Part shown: piece after piece, positions 41,329 through 49,091 of the stretch
Layout: each line of letters starts with the position of its first letter
Numbering within the stretch: position 1 is the stretch's first letter
NCBI RefSeq assembly: GCF_905397435.1
Contig: NZ_CAJPVI010000001.1
Location: forward strand, 62,001-126,000
DNA from: Cupriavidus numazuensis
GTDB lineage: Bacteria > Pseudomonadota > Gammaproteobacteria > Burkholderiales > Burkholderiaceae
Reading direction: 5' to 3'
Length of the DNA stretch: 64,000 nt
Position numbers and translations under genes: made by a program
Notes under the pieces: generated by a model
Databases searched by the model: none
Seen by the model: only the letters and a program-made list of their open reading frames with translations
Told to the model about the DNA's origin: nothing

Positions 41329-42072
41329 CTACTTCATCAGCCTGCGCAATTCGCTGGCATCGAAGCGGTCGTTCGGCGTGTTCTCGAGATGCTCGCCCAG
41401 GCGGTCGAGCGCGGCGAGCACGGTCTCGATACGATCATTCTGCTTGGCCGCATTGTCGATCAGCCCCTTGAGCGCGAGCGACACCGGATCATCCGCATTA
41501 GGCGTGATGCCGTAGGCGGAGAACTCCTGCTTCGCACCCTGCTGCGATGTCGGCGCATCGGGCAGGATGATACGCGCCGGAATGCCCACCGCCGTCGCAC
41601 CGGGAGGCACGGGCTTGAGCACCACCGCATTGGAGCCCACACGAGCGCCATCGCCGACCACGAAACCGCCGAGCACCTTGGCGCCTGCACTGACCACCAC
41701 GTTGGCGCCCAGCGTGGGATGCCGTTTCTGGCCCTTGTACAGCGACGTACCGCCCAGCGTCACGCCCTGGTAGATCGTGCAGTCGTCGCCGATCTCCGCG
41801 GTCTCGCCGATCACCACACCCATGCCATGGTCGATGAATACGCGACGGCCCAGCTTGACCGCAGGATGGATTTCGATGCCGGTGAGAAAACGCGACCAGT
41901 GCGAGATCCAGCGTCCAAGCCAATGAAAACCGCCATTCCAGCAGGCGTGGGCAAAGCGGTGGAACACCACGGCATGCAGGCCGGGATAGCAAGTCAGGAC
42001 TTCAAGGCGGCTGCGCGCAGCGGGATCGCGCAGCATGATGGTGTCGATATCTTCCTTCAGACGAGAGAACAT
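41329..42072 (-). CDS. cysE: serine O-acetyltransferase
   Basis: A 247-residue left-handed beta-helix acetyltransferase that starts cysteine synthesis. [32 protein letters not shown] and [10 protein letters not shown] are the hexapeptide-repeat core with the catalytic histidine. It belongs to the shorter EpsC-like type and has an extra 70-residue C-terminal stretch ending in [13 protein letters not shown]. The 261-bp gap upstream (to trmJ) holds its promoter; nothing else is visible there. Confidence 0.93.
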   Translation of the reverse strand: MFSRLKEDIDTIMLRDPAARSRLEVLTCYPGLHAVVFHRFAHACWNGGFHWLGRWISHWSRFLTGIEIHPAVKLGRRVFIDHGMGVVIGETAEIGDDCTIYQGVTLGGTSLYKGQKRHPTLGANVVVSAGAKVLGGFVVGDGARVGSNAVVLKPVPPGATAVGIPARIILPDAPTSQQGAKQEFSAYGITPNADDPVSLALKGLIDNAAKQNDRIETVLAALDRLGEHLENTPNDRFDASELRRLMK

Positions 42073-42333
42073 CTTGGTCGTGTCGTGTTGCCGCGCCGTG
42101 CGCCAGCCGCGACGGCATCTGCCGTGGGCTCGGTCGCCGGCGTGGTCATTGGCCGGTGGAAACGGGATCAGGGAGTGTAAGAGATTTGCGGCCCCGATGC
42201 CGTCAGGGACATTGGCTTCGACGCGGGTTCAACATCGCCCGGACAGGGACGCGCGGCCAGCCACCGGCCTGCGTGCGCCGCGGCGCGTCGCAGTGGGGAA
42301 ACTCGGTGACTGGGCCTGGTTCTGCGTCACTGT

Positions 42334-43212
42334 TCAATGTTCCTCTTGCTGGGCCGGTTTGGACGGCCCTGATGGTTCTGGCTTGGTGCTACCGCCTCGC
42401 ACGGCGACCAGCATATGCTTGGCGATGCCGCGCAGGATATTCACTTCCTCGCGCTCGAGCCCGGCACGTGCAAGCATCCGTCGCAGCCGCGTCATCAGCT
42501 TGCGCGGGTGGCCCGGATCGAGAAAGCCGATCGCTTCCAGCCCCTGCTGCAAATGGCCGAACATCGATTCGACCTGCTCCGCCGTCGCTGGCTCACCAGC
42601 ATAGCCGATATTGCCACTGTCGTCCGGCGCGGCCTGCGCGCGGTCCAGCAGCGCCAGGCGCATCTCGTAGGCAATGAGCTGCACGGCCTGGGCGAGGTTG
42701 AGCGAGGCATAGACCGGATTGGCGGGGATATGCGTCACCGCCACGCAGCGCTCGACGACCTCGTTGGGCAGGCCGTAGCGCTCGTTGCCGAATACGAATG
42801 CGATCTCGTCCCCGGCCCGGGCAGCCAGCGACTCGGCACCGCGTGCGGCAGCGTCACGCGGCAGCAGCCGGGGCGGGCCGAACTCGCGTTGCCGTGCGGT
42901 CATCGCCACGGTCTGCGTGGCCCCCTCCAGCGCGGCTTCGATGCTGTCGACGATCAACGCGCCGGCCAGCACGTCGTCAGCGCCGCTGGCCATGGCCACA
43001 GCATCCGGGTGCTCGCGCACGCCAGGCTCACGTGGCGAGACCAGCACCAGGCTGCCAAAGCCCATGGTCTTGATCGCGCGCGCCACCGAGCCGACATTGC
43101 CGGGATGGCTGGTTTCGACCAGCACAAAGCGCACGCGGGCGAACATGCCGTCCGCAGGCATGGCCAGCGCGGCCGTTCCGGCGGCCTGGCTCGTCTCGTT
43201 TGCCGGGTTCAT
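42334..43212 (-). CDS. trmJ: tRNA (cytidine/uridine-2'-O-)-methyltransferase TrmJ
   Basis: A 292-residue SPOUT methyltransferase modifying position 32 of tRNAs. The knot motifs are [27 protein letters not shown] and [18 protein letters not shown]. The first 25 residues and the proline-rich C terminus are extensions. The start at 43212 (MNPANETS) is followed by homology at [15 protein letters not shown]. Divergent from suhB. Confidence 0.9.
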   Translation of the reverse strand: MNPANETSQAAGTAALAMPADGMFARVRFVLVETSHPGNVGSVARAIKTMGFGSLVLVSPREPGVREHPDAVAMASGADDVLAGALIVDSIEAALEGATQTVAMTARQREFGPPRLLPRDAAARGAESLAARAGDEIAFVFGNERYGLPNEVVERCVAVTHIPANPVYASLNLAQAVQLIAYEMRLALLDRAQAAPDDSGNIGYAGEPATAEQVESMFGHLQQGLEAIGFLDPGHPRKLMTRLRRMLARAGLEREEVNILRGIAKHMLVAVRGGSTKPEPSGPSKPAQQEEH

Positions 43213-43391
43213 ATACAATTCAGCTTCTTCTTCGGCGCGGCGCCGATATTTTGCTTGCCAGCGAGACGCTTGCAGCACATATGGCGACGCCCCACGTTCT
43301 TCTACAATTCGTTGTGTTGTCAGCTGCCCGGACCCCGGTGCGCGAAATCGTTCGCGCCCTGGCGAAAATCCGGTGCGGCCTGGAGAGATTC

Positions 43392-44216
43392 ATGCATCCG
43401 ATGCTCAATATCGCCATCAAGGCGGCCCGCAAAGCGGGTTCCATCATCAACCGCGCGTCCTTCGACGTCGATCTGGTGCGCGTTTCGCGCAAACAACACA
43501 ACGATTTCGTGACCGAGGTCGACAAGGCTGCCGAAGCGGCGATCATCGAGATCATCCGCACTGCCTACCCCGAGCACGCCATTCTAGCGGAAGAGTCCGG
43601 CCAGTCCTGGGCCGAAGGCGATGACAGCCACGAGTACACCTGGGTGATCGACCCGCTCGACGGCACCACCAATTTCATCCACGGCTTCCCGCAGTACGCG
43701 GTTTCCATCGCCCAGTTGCACCGCGGCGTGCCCGCGCAGGCCGTAGTCTACGATCCGACCCGCGACGAGCTGTTCACCGCCAGCAAGGGCACGGGCGCGT
43801 TCCTGAACAACCGCCGCATCCGCGTCACGCGCCGCGACAAGCTGGCCGACTGCCTGATCGGTACCGGCTTCCCGTTCCGCGACATGGAAGGCGTGGACGA
43901 GTACCTGGAAATCTTCGCGCTGATGACGCGCAGCTGCGCCGGCCTGCGTCGCCCGGGCGCCGCCGCGCTGGACCTGGCCTACGTGGCCTGCGGCCGCCTG
44001 GACGGCTTCTTCGAAAGCGGCCTGAAGCCGTGGGACATGGCTGCCGGCATGCTGCTGATCACCGAATCGGGCGGCCTGGTCGGCAACTACGCCGGCGAAG
44101 CCCGCCAGATGGAACAAGGCGAAGTGCTGGCAGGCAACCCCAAGGCCTTTGCGCAGATGGTTCGCCTGCTGTCGCCGTACTCGCTGGACAACGCCAAGCC
44201 TGCCACCACGGCCTGA
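43392..44216 (+). CDS. suhB: inositol monophosphatase family protein SuhB
   Basis: A 274-residue inositol-1-monophosphatase-type enzyme with the metal motif [14 protein letters not shown] (about 84-97), the EES acidic pair and the [15 protein letters not shown] motif. In E. coli SuhB also acts in rRNA transcription complexes with NusB/NusE. GGAGAGATTC precedes the ATG. TACAAT at 43303-43308 is a possible -10. Confidence 0.93.
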   Translation: MHPMLNIAIKAARKAGSIINRASFDVDLVRVSRKQHNDFVTEVDKAAEAAIIEIIRTAYPEHAILAEESGQSWAEGDDSHEYTWVIDPLDGTTNFIHGFPQYAVSIAQLHRGVPAQAVVYDPTRDELFTASKGTGAFLNNRRIRVTRRDKLADCLIGTGFPFRDMEGVDEYLEIFALMTRSCAGLRRPGAAALDLAYVACGRLDGFFESGLKPWDMAAGMLLITESGGLVGNYAGEARQMEQGEVLAGNPKAFAQMVRLLSPYSLDNAKPATTA

Positions 44217-44247
44217 GCCCCGCCGGCTTGAACGCAAAAACGCAAGA

Positions 44248-44278
44248 ATGCCCGCCACTCCGGCGGGCATTTTTGTTT
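44248..44278 (+). terminator. intrinsic terminator of suhB
   Basis: ATGCCCGCC/GGCGGGCAT (9-bp stem, loop ACTCC) followed by TTTTGTTT, 32 bp after the stop. Confidence 0.92.
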
Positions 44279-44382
44279 GGGCGCGGCCCGCGACGTCGGG
44301 CCGCGATGATCCACGTCAAGGTCGCTGCAACGGTGCTTGCTCAGAATGGGAATGCCATAGCACATTTCTGAGGAGGCCCCGC

Positions 44383-44598
44383 ATGTTCCCTGAGTACCGC
44401 GACCAGATTTCCCTGCTGAAGACGCAGGACGCCCACTTCGCACGGCTGTTCGACCGCCACAACCAGCTGGACCAGGAAATCCACAATATGGAGGCCGGCA
44501 TCCTGCGCGGCACGTCCATGGAGATCGAGCGACTCAAGAAGGAAAAGCTTCAGCTCAAGGACCAGCTCTACGTCATCTTGCGCAAGACGCAGGCTTGA
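44383..44598 (+). CDS. DUF465 (YdcH-like) small protein
   Basis: A 71-residue helical protein (EYRDQISLLKTQDAHFARLF, DRHNQLDQEI, ERLKKEKLQLKDQLY), matching the YdcH/DUF465 family of unknown function. GAGGAGG lies seven bases before the ATG. It ends 2 bp before the ppk2 ATG, so they form an operon. Confidence 0.85.
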   Translation: MFPEYRDQISLLKTQDAHFARLFDRHNQLDQEIHNMEAGILRGTSMEIERLKKEKLQLKDQLYVILRKTQA

Positions 44599-44600
44599 TC

Positions 44601-45695
44601 ATGGCAGGAACCAACCAAGACACCAGCGCGGCCGACGCAGTCCGCGCCACCGCACGCGGCGACGTGCTGCCCACCAATACGGCCCGCTCGGCCGAGCGCA
44701 ACGAGGTGAACGATGCCATCGGCGCCGCCGTTCAACTCGCGGCGAACAGCATGCAGGACGTGCTTGCCCATCAGGACAAGGACAGCGTGCTAGATTCGAT
44801 CCGCGCACTGATGGACGGGCTGTCGCCCGACGAGGCCGGCCAGTTGCGCAGCCTGATCCTCGAAGGCGATCCGGGCGCCTGGCAGGCCGGCCGCAACCGA
44901 CATCCGGACGAAGAGCTGTCTGCCGCCTGGCGCGACGGCGCGTATCCGTACCAGAACCTGATGTTGCGCCGCAACTACGAGAAGCAGAAGTACCGCCTGC
45001 AGGTCGAACTGCTGAAGCTGCAGGCCTGGGTGCGCGAATCCGGCCAGCGCGTCGTGATCGTGTTCGAAGGCCGCGACGCGGCTGGCAAGGGCGGCACCAT
45101 CAAACGCTTCATGGAACACATGAATCCGCGCGGCGCGCGCGTGGTCGCACTGGAAAAACCCACGGAGTCCGAACGCGGCCAGTGGTACTTCCAGCGCTAC
45201 GTGCAGCACCTGCCATCCGCCGGCGAGATCGTGCTGTTCGATCGCTCCTGGTACAACCGCGCGGGCGTGGAGCACGTGATGGGCTTCTGCTCGCCGCAGG
45301 AGTATCAGGATTTCCTGCAGCAGGCCCCGGAGTTCGAGCGCCATCTGGTCCGCAGCGGCATCCACCTGTTCAAGTTCTGGTTCTCGGTCAGCCGGCACGA
45401 GCAGCGCCGCCGCTTCAAGGAACGCGAAGTCCATCCGCTCAAGCAGTGGAAGCTGAGCCCCGTCGATATCGCCTCACTCGACAAGTGGGATGCGTACACG
45501 CGCGCCAAGGAAGCGATGTTTGCCCATACGGATACCGCCGATGCACCGTGGACGGTAATCCGCTCGGACTGCAAGAAGCGCGCGCGCCTGAATGCGCTGC
45601 GCTTCATCCTGTCGCGCTTTCCTTACGGCAACCGCGACACCACGGCGATCGGCCAGCCGGACCCACTGATCGTCGGACGCGCACTCGCCAACTGA
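44601..45695 (+). CDS. ppk2: polyphosphate kinase 2 family protein
   Basis: A 364-residue PPK2, which uses polyphosphate to phosphorylate nucleotides. Walker A GRDAAGKGG at 157-165 and the Walker B-like FDRSWYNRAGVE are intact; the lid region contains SRHEQRRRFKER. About 115 residues precede the catalytic domain, a long N-terminal extension. Start ATG 44601. Downstream is a universal stress protein gene. Preference for mono- or diphosphates cannot be decided. Confidence 0.92.
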   Translation: MAGTNQDTSAADAVRATARGDVLPTNTARSAERNEVNDAIGAAVQLAANSMQDVLAHQDKDSVLDSIRALMDGLSPDEAGQLRSLILEGDPGAWQAGRNRHPDEELSAAWRDGAYPYQNLMLRRNYEKQKYRLQVELLKLQAWVRESGQRVVIVFEGRDAAGKGGTIKRFMEHMNPRGARVVALEKPTESERGQWYFQRYVQHLPSAGEIVLFDRSWYNRAGVEHVMGFCSPQEYQDFLQQAPEFERHLVRSGIHLFKFWFSVSRHEQRRRFKEREVHPLKQWKLSPVDIASLDKWDAYTRAKEAMFAHTDTADAPWTVIRSDCKKRARLNALRFILSRFPYGNRDTTAIGQPDPLIVGRALAN

Positions 45696-45742
45696 CCAGT
45701 CCTTCCCGCCCTCCCCCTCTTTCTGTCATTGAAAGGAAAACC

Positions 45743-46177
45743 ATGTTCAAGCACATCCTGCTCCCGGTCGATGGCTCCGAGCTTTCGCACAAGGCCGTTT
45801 CCGCCGCCATCGAATTCGCGCGCACGACCGGCGCCAGGCTGACACCCTATATGTCCGTGGAAGAGTATCCCTACGTGCTGTCGACCGATTCCAGCCATGA
45901 AAAGCGAGACGTGTTCCAGCAACGCATGGAAGCCGCCGCCAGGCAGGAACTGTCCCGCGTCGAAGCCGCCGCGGCCCTGGCGGGCGTGCCTTGCACCGGG
46001 CACGTCTCCACGGCAGCGGCGCCGTTCCGCGGGATCATCAATGCCGCAGAGGATCGCGCCTGCGACGTCATCTTCATGGCATCGCACGGCCGCAGCGGCA
46101 TCGCAGGCCTGCTGCTCGGCAGCGAGACCCAGAAGGTACTGACCCACAGCACGATTCCGGTGCTCGTGTTCCGCTGA
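45743..46177 (+). CDS. universal stress protein (UspA family)
   Basis: A 144-residue Usp domain with the start MFKHILLPVDGSELSHKAV and the ATP-binding motif SHGRSGIAGLLLGSETQKVLTHS (GxxG-9x-GS/T), so probably the nucleotide-binding type. AAAGGAAAACC precedes the ATG. It is the last complete gene before the prophage junction. Confidence 0.92.
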   Translation: MFKHILLPVDGSELSHKAVSAAIEFARTTGARLTPYMSVEEYPYVLSTDSSHEKRDVFQQRMEAAARQELSRVEAAAALAGVPCTGHVSTAAAPFRGIINAAEDRACDVIFMASHGRSGIAGLLLGSETQKVLTHSTIPVLVFR

Positions 46178-46219
46178 TGTCGTCGGGGCGCCTTCGCCGC
46201 CCCTCCTCCGCGTGACCAC

Positions 46220-46252
46220 GACCGGCATAGCGGCCGCTGTGCCGGTCTTCTC
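46220..46252 (+). terminator. intrinsic terminator after the usp gene
   Basis: GACCGGCATAGCGG and CCGCTGTGCCGGTC (46220-46247) are complementary over 14 positions with one G-U pair, followed by TTCTCC. The rest of the gap up to 46445 holds a TAGACT -10-like box (46299) and a 7-bp hairpin (46318-46336), probably the mutS promoter and leader. Confidence 0.65.
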
Positions 46253-46445
46253 CAAGATTTCCCGACCACAGCCGCTGCGGCCACAAGCCCGCCTGCGGTA
46301 GACTCCCTGCTTTGGCCGCCCGGACACAATCCGGGCGTGCATCCGCACGCTGCGGAATCACATGCCGGCGAAGAGACGGCAACGACCCGCAACGTCGTGC
46401 GGGCCACGCTGCCGGCTACGCCGCAAGGCCACGCCAGACAAGGGA

Positions 46446-46541
46446 ATGCAGGAGAAAATCGAATTGAATCAGGAAGTTGCGAAGCCCCTTGCGGAGAAAC
46501 ACACTCCGATGATGCAGCAGCGCATGTGCGGTACCAGATAA
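46446..46541 (+). pseudogene. mutS: mutS, first 25 codons only
   Basis: The frame starting at 46446 reads MQEKIELNQEV... and then AEKHTPMMQQ at residues 16-25. HTPMMQQ is the highly conserved beginning of MutS, normally followed by YLRIKAEHPDTLLFYRMGD. Here similarity stops after the second CAG (46520) and six unrelated codons lead to TAA. MutS recognises DNA mismatches; this copy retains none of its domains. A GGGA site lies just before the ATG and the usp terminator is upstream, so the 5' context looks native. The remainder of mutS is not in the window. Confidence 0.75.
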
Positions 46542-46554
46542 GGCTTTGATACCA

Positions 46555-46578
46555 AACCTACGCTAAAACCTACGCTAA
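46555..46578. repeat. two perfect tandem 12-bp repeats
   Basis: AACCTACGCTAA occurs twice back to back (46555-46566 and 46567-46578), 23 bp before the tRNA-Pro fragment. Short direct repeats flanking a tRNA-type core are what arm-type binding sites of tyrosine integrases look like; that role is an inference. Confidence 0.6.
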
Positions 46579-46601
46579 CGGCTCATGCCACTCTGACAGC
46601 T

Positions 46602-46656
46602 GCGCATCTGCTTTGGGATCAGAGGGTCGTAGGTTCGAATCCTATCGCTCCGACCA
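46602..46656 (+). other. 3' fragment of tRNA-Pro(TGG), probable att core
   Basis: The sequence from GCGCATCTG to CGCTCCGACCA carries an anticodon loop TTTGGGA (anticodon TGG), a TCAGA 3' anticodon strand, variable loop, T arm GTAGGTTCGAATCCTAT and the acceptor 3' strand CGCTCCG-A-CCA. The 5' third of the tRNA (acceptor CGGAGCG and D arm) is absent: the bases where it should be (46580-46601) do not pair. One anticodon-stem position is also mismatched. Such 3' fragments are the usual identity segment of tRNA-integrating phages. Confidence 0.8.
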
Positions 46657-46674
46657 GTTTTGGCTTGATGAATC

Positions 46675-46708
46675 AACGGCTTAGACAGAAATGTCTAGGC
46701 CGTTTTTT
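46675..46708 (+). terminator. strong intrinsic terminator after the tRNA fragment
   Basis: AACGGCTTAGACA and TGTCTAGGCCGTT form a 13-bp stem with one G-U pair and a GAAA tetraloop, followed by six T residues. It insulates the prophage edge from chromosomal transcription. Confidence 0.9.
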
Positions 46709-46773
46709 CATTCCCCTAACGGCATGCCTAATTCGGTGGCCCCGCCTGCCTAATATCCAGTCGCTATACAGGG

Positions 46774-46789
46774 CTGTATTTCCATACCA
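46774..46789. promoter_or_regulatory. degenerate LexA-like half-site region
   Basis: CTGTATTTCCATACCA keeps one perfect half-site and shares the CCATAC centre of the box at 46828. ATACAG at 46765 lies just upstream. It may be a decayed third operator. Confidence 0.35.
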
Positions 46790-46827
46790 TTCACTCAGGT
46801 TCCCGCGCAGGTACTGCACAGCTAACA

Positions 46828-46843
46828 CTGTATATCCATACAG
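46828..46843. promoter_or_regulatory. LexA box 2
   Basis: CTGTATATCCATACAG keeps both CTG and CAG ends and the A/T-rich spacing of the proteobacterial SOS box. It lies 75 bp before the zinc-ribbon ATG and 40 bp (about four helical turns) from box 1 (46884). Confidence 0.75.
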
Positions 46844-46883
46844 TTAACTCGGACATTCCACGTCGCTCACAAATTGGTATGTA

Positions 46884-46899
46884 CTGTATATAAATACAG
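46884..46899. promoter_or_regulatory. LexA box 1 overlapping the promoter
   Basis: The extended site TACTGTATATAAATACAGTA (46882-46901) differs from the consensus TACTGTATATATATACAGTA at a single base. It lies 18 bp before the zinc-ribbon ATG and covers the only -10-like sequence (TATAAA), so LexA bound here should block transcription until DNA damage. Confidence 0.88.
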
Positions 46900-46917
46900 T
46901 AATCCAAGGAGCGCGAA

Positions 46918-47169
46918 ATGATTGCCCAGCCCCAGCCCGCCGACTGCCCTCTCTGCTCTGCAGCCGCCGAGCGCGTCCGCGCCGCCCCACGTGGCTACCG
47001 CTATACCTGTCCCTCGTGCGGCTCATTTCACATCAGCAGCGTCGCGCTGCGCTGCCGCCAGGACATCCCAGCGTCGGCCCGCGAGGACATCCGCCGCCTA
47101 CGTGCCTATGGCTATACAGCACGAATTGACATTGACCGTCAGCACGCCGTGCGGGTTACGCCAGCCTGA
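46918..47169 (+). CDS. small SOS-controlled zinc-ribbon protein
   Basis: An 83-residue protein with a CxxC...CxxC pattern (C10, C13, C31, C34; CPLC and CPSC), a probable zinc ribbon, followed by a helical region (ASAREDIRRLRAYGY). AAGGAG lies exactly six bases before the ATG, so translation should be efficient. Two LexA boxes precede it, one over the promoter. Function unknown; it could bind DNA or a protein during prophage induction or the host SOS response. It is the first gene of a plus-strand group reaching the SRAP remnant. Confidence 0.8.
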   Translation: MIAQPQPADCPLCSAAAERVRAAPRGYRYTCPSCGSFHISSVALRCRQDIPASAREDIRRLRAYGYTARIDIDRQHAVRVTPA

Positions 47170-47177
47170 GTCGCGTC

Positions 47178-47570
47178 ATGCTTGGAAAGTTCGTAGGCCC
47201 AAGTCACCCCCCACTCGCCCGCGACGAGTTTCGGGATATTTGGACGCGGAACAGGTCGCCCGACGTCCGCGACTTGCTGTGGGAGATTGCCCGGCTGCGG
47301 AATGTCGTGCTTCACTCCCATCACCATGCGGAGCGATTCCAGAACAAGCTCTCGGGAAACCTCGAGTACGAGTGCTGGGTCCGACACTTGATGAGCGAGC
47401 CATGCGTGATTGAGGCATTCGAACTGGACTACGGCAGCCTGGTACCCGGGAGCCGCGGCCACGGGGGCGAGGTACGGCCGCCGGAACATGAAGAAAGATT
47501 CGCCGAGATGCTGCGCGCCAGCAACGCGAGAATCGCCGAGCGCCAAGCGCGAGCGCGCTCGAGAAGATAG
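47178..47570 (+). CDS. hypothetical protein in the SOS-controlled group
   Basis: A 130-residue protein without recognisable domain (FRDIWTRNRSPDVRDLLWEI, LRNVVLHSHHHAERFQNKL, ERFAEMLRASNARIAERQAR). Acidic-basic mix and helices are predicted throughout. It starts 8 bp after the zinc-ribbon gene and stops 3 bp before the SRAP start, so it probably belongs to the same transcript. The ATG has no strong ribosome binding site, which fits translational coupling. Confidence 0.6.
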   Translation: MLGKFVGPSHPPLARDEFRDIWTRNRSPDVRDLLWEIARLRNVVLHSHHHAERFQNKLSGNLEYECWVRHLMSEPCVIEAFELDYGSLVPGSRGHGGEVRPPEHEERFAEMLRASNARIAERQARARSRR

Positions 47571-47573
47571 CCG

Positions 47574-47713
47574 ATGTGCGTCAGCTACACCCCGCCCAAC
47601 GCCAAGTCATGCGCGATATCTTCCTCGTCGAGCCCCGGATAAGCCGCACGGCATGGACTGGCAGAATCGTGCCGCAGGAGTCGCCAGACGCCCCCCATGC
47701 CCGTCCATATTAA
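47574..47713 (+). pseudogene. SRAP (YedK/HMCES-type) gene, frameshifted and truncated
   Basis: ATG at 47574 encodes MCVSYTPPNAK, the characteristic SRAP start in which Cys2 becomes the catalytic nucleophile that links to abasic DNA. After the lysine codon the frame shifts: AAGTCATGCGC fits AAGGTCATGCGC with one G missing. In the +2 frame the sequence continues VMRDIFLVEPRISRTAW... to a stop at 47711. The first frame ends at 47642. Only about 46 codons remain of a family usually 200-240 long, so the gene is dead. SRAP genes are classically SOS-associated, consistent with the LexA boxes upstream. Confidence 0.7.
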
Positions 47714-48500
47714 TATCTGTAATGCCAAGACTTCTTCGGTGCCCCACGTCCACAAGCTCGCTCCAAACACGCGTATCAATCCTATGATCACCCGCAAACC
47801 TTGGGCCTACGGAGATGCTGTCATCGGCCGTGACTACTTGAAACAAGACGACTCATTCGAATCCCTTGTGAAAGAGCTGCGAGAAGTGTTATCGGGGATT
47901 GAGCAGTCATCCGTGATCTTTTGTATAGACCCTGAGGACGGCAAGTGTGAGGACCCTCTCCTCAAGCGATTGAGTTGCGAGCGCCCATCGTGGCGTATTC
48001 TGATGGCGCCAAAGCTCTTAGACCAGTTCTTTAACGGCCGGATGGGCATTCGAGCGCAGTACTACAGATGCCCCTACCATGGGCTACGCATGAACCACCT
48101 GCTACTTTCCACCCTTCGGAGTCGGCTTGTTGAGCTAGCTTTGGATACGAACTGTTCGGTATCGAAGACTTGGCTGGAGAGATCCTTATCCAGGCCGTCG
48201 GCAAAAGCATGGATCTCGGAGACGACGGTAGCAGGAAAGAGGCTCATTCGCGACGGGGACTCAACGCTTTCTAAAACCGAATTGCAGAACGATTGGCTTG
48301 ATATTGCTATAGCCCTCAAGGCTGGCAGCTTCAATGATGACTACGATCGCCACTCCGCCGCACTCCAAGGGGTGCGATGTCCAATCCCGGATCAGTTGCT
48401 AATTAAGGGCGCGTGGCTCACCAAGGAGAAGCAGGACGAGTATGTTACTCCTGGCAAATGCGACCGCCATTGCCAATTGTTTATGTTCGGACACACCTGA
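47697..48500 (+). CDS. unknown protein, lower-GC cargo gene
   Basis: A frame of up to 267 codons with visibly lower GC than the phage and host genes around it. The start is uncertain: ATG 47697, or ATG 47784 giving MITRKPWAYGDAVIGRDYLK. The product has the acidic segment VIFCIDPEDGKCEDPLLKRL, YYRCPYHGLRMNHLL and a C-terminal cysteine/histidine group (GKCDRHCQLFMFGHT). I recognise no family. Its position at the prophage edge, next to a broken SRAP gene and out of line with the late genes, is typical of acquired cargo (moron) genes. Confidence 0.6.
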   Translation: MPVHINICNAKTSSVPHVHKLAPNTRINPMITRKPWAYGDAVIGRDYLKQDDSFESLVKELREVLSGIEQSSVIFCIDPEDGKCEDPLLKRLSCERPSWRILMAPKLLDQFFNGRMGIRAQYYRCPYHGLRMNHLLLSTLRSRLVELALDTNCSVSKTWLERSLSRPSAKAWISETTVAGKRLIRDGDSTLSKTELQNDWLDIAIALKAGSFNDDYDRHSAALQGVRCPIPDQLLIKGAWLTKEKQDEYVTPGKCDRHCQLFMFGHT

Positions 48501-48799
48501 AAATTGCTGCGAATCTTGTGCCGAGTGGCTGGCCTGCCGTGACCCAGAGCGCGCACGGACCTTCCTTCGGCTGCTGCCGGCTGACCAGATGATGGCCGAG
48601 CCAGCGCCGCTACCGCCTCGCACGAAAAGCAGCCCGCTGAACCTTGCAGGAATGACAGACCAAATGTAGCGAATGCGCCTTGTGCGCTCCGCGATTCTGC
48701 GCTGACCGCCACAATACGCAACGCATCCCCCCTAGCGCGGGGATGCGGACTTCGCGGCAATGAATATAGTGACTCACTCTTACACATCGGGAGGTGTAT
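48501..48799 (+). other. non-coding gap with 9-bp hairpin
   Basis: About 300 bp without a convincing gene. CGCATCCCC/GGGGATGCG (48722-48730 with 48739-48747) forms a 9-bp stem with no T tract. TATAGT at 48765-48770 is a possible -10 for the DUF1737-like gene. Confidence 0.4.
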
Positions 48800-48994
48800 A
48801 TGGAATACATGATCACATGGGGAACCGGTCACGACATGAGAACCGCCTTCGATAATCTTCAAGGGATTGTTAACGAAAACATTCAGAATGGCTGGGAACC
48901 GCAGGGCGGCATTTGCACTGCGGGAATAGGCCAGCGAGACGGGCAGGAGGTAGCGAGCATAGTGTTCGCCCAAGCCATGATCAAGCGACCATAG
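48800..48994 (+). CDS. DUF1737-like small protein
   Basis: A 64-residue protein (EYMITWGTGHDMRTAFDNLQGIV, NGWEPQGGICTAG, SIVFAQAMIKRP) with the pattern of DUF1737: a short beta-alpha-beta domain whose core is N-x-GW-x-P-x-GG. GGGAGG lies five bases before the ATG, so the start is firm. Function unknown; such genes are frequent in prophages and accessory regions. Confidence 0.7.
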   Translation: MEYMITWGTGHDMRTAFDNLQGIVNENIQNGWEPQGGICTAGIGQRDGQEVASIVFAQAMIKRP

Positions 48995-49019
48995 ACAAAG
49001 CGACAAGTTCCACGACAGG

Positions 49020-49039
49020 GCCGCCCGCGGGCGGCTCTT
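49020..49039 (+). terminator. terminator after the DUF1737-like gene
   Basis: GCCGCCCGCGGGCGGC (49020-49035) is a perfect 8-bp-arm palindrome followed by TCTTTC, 25 bp beyond the stop. Confidence 0.7.
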
Positions 49040-49091
49040 TCGCCGGCTCCGTTCATGCCGATAACTGCTCCAATCGGCATGGACACCCGAA

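Noticed and set aside
46337-46549. 70-codon frame covering the mutS start
   Set aside because: The MutS-like peptide is in a different frame of the same stretch; this one has low-complexity composition and no start signal.
46665-46847. 60-codon frame just after the tRNA fragment
   Set aside because: It runs through a strong terminator hairpin and two LexA-type sites, so it is not a gene.
48442-48669. Plus-strand 75-codon cysteine-rich frame overlapping the end of the unknown cargo gene
   Set aside because: No ribosome binding site, a 59-bp overlap with the preceding gene and no recognisable similarity; it might be a remnant but cannot be supported.
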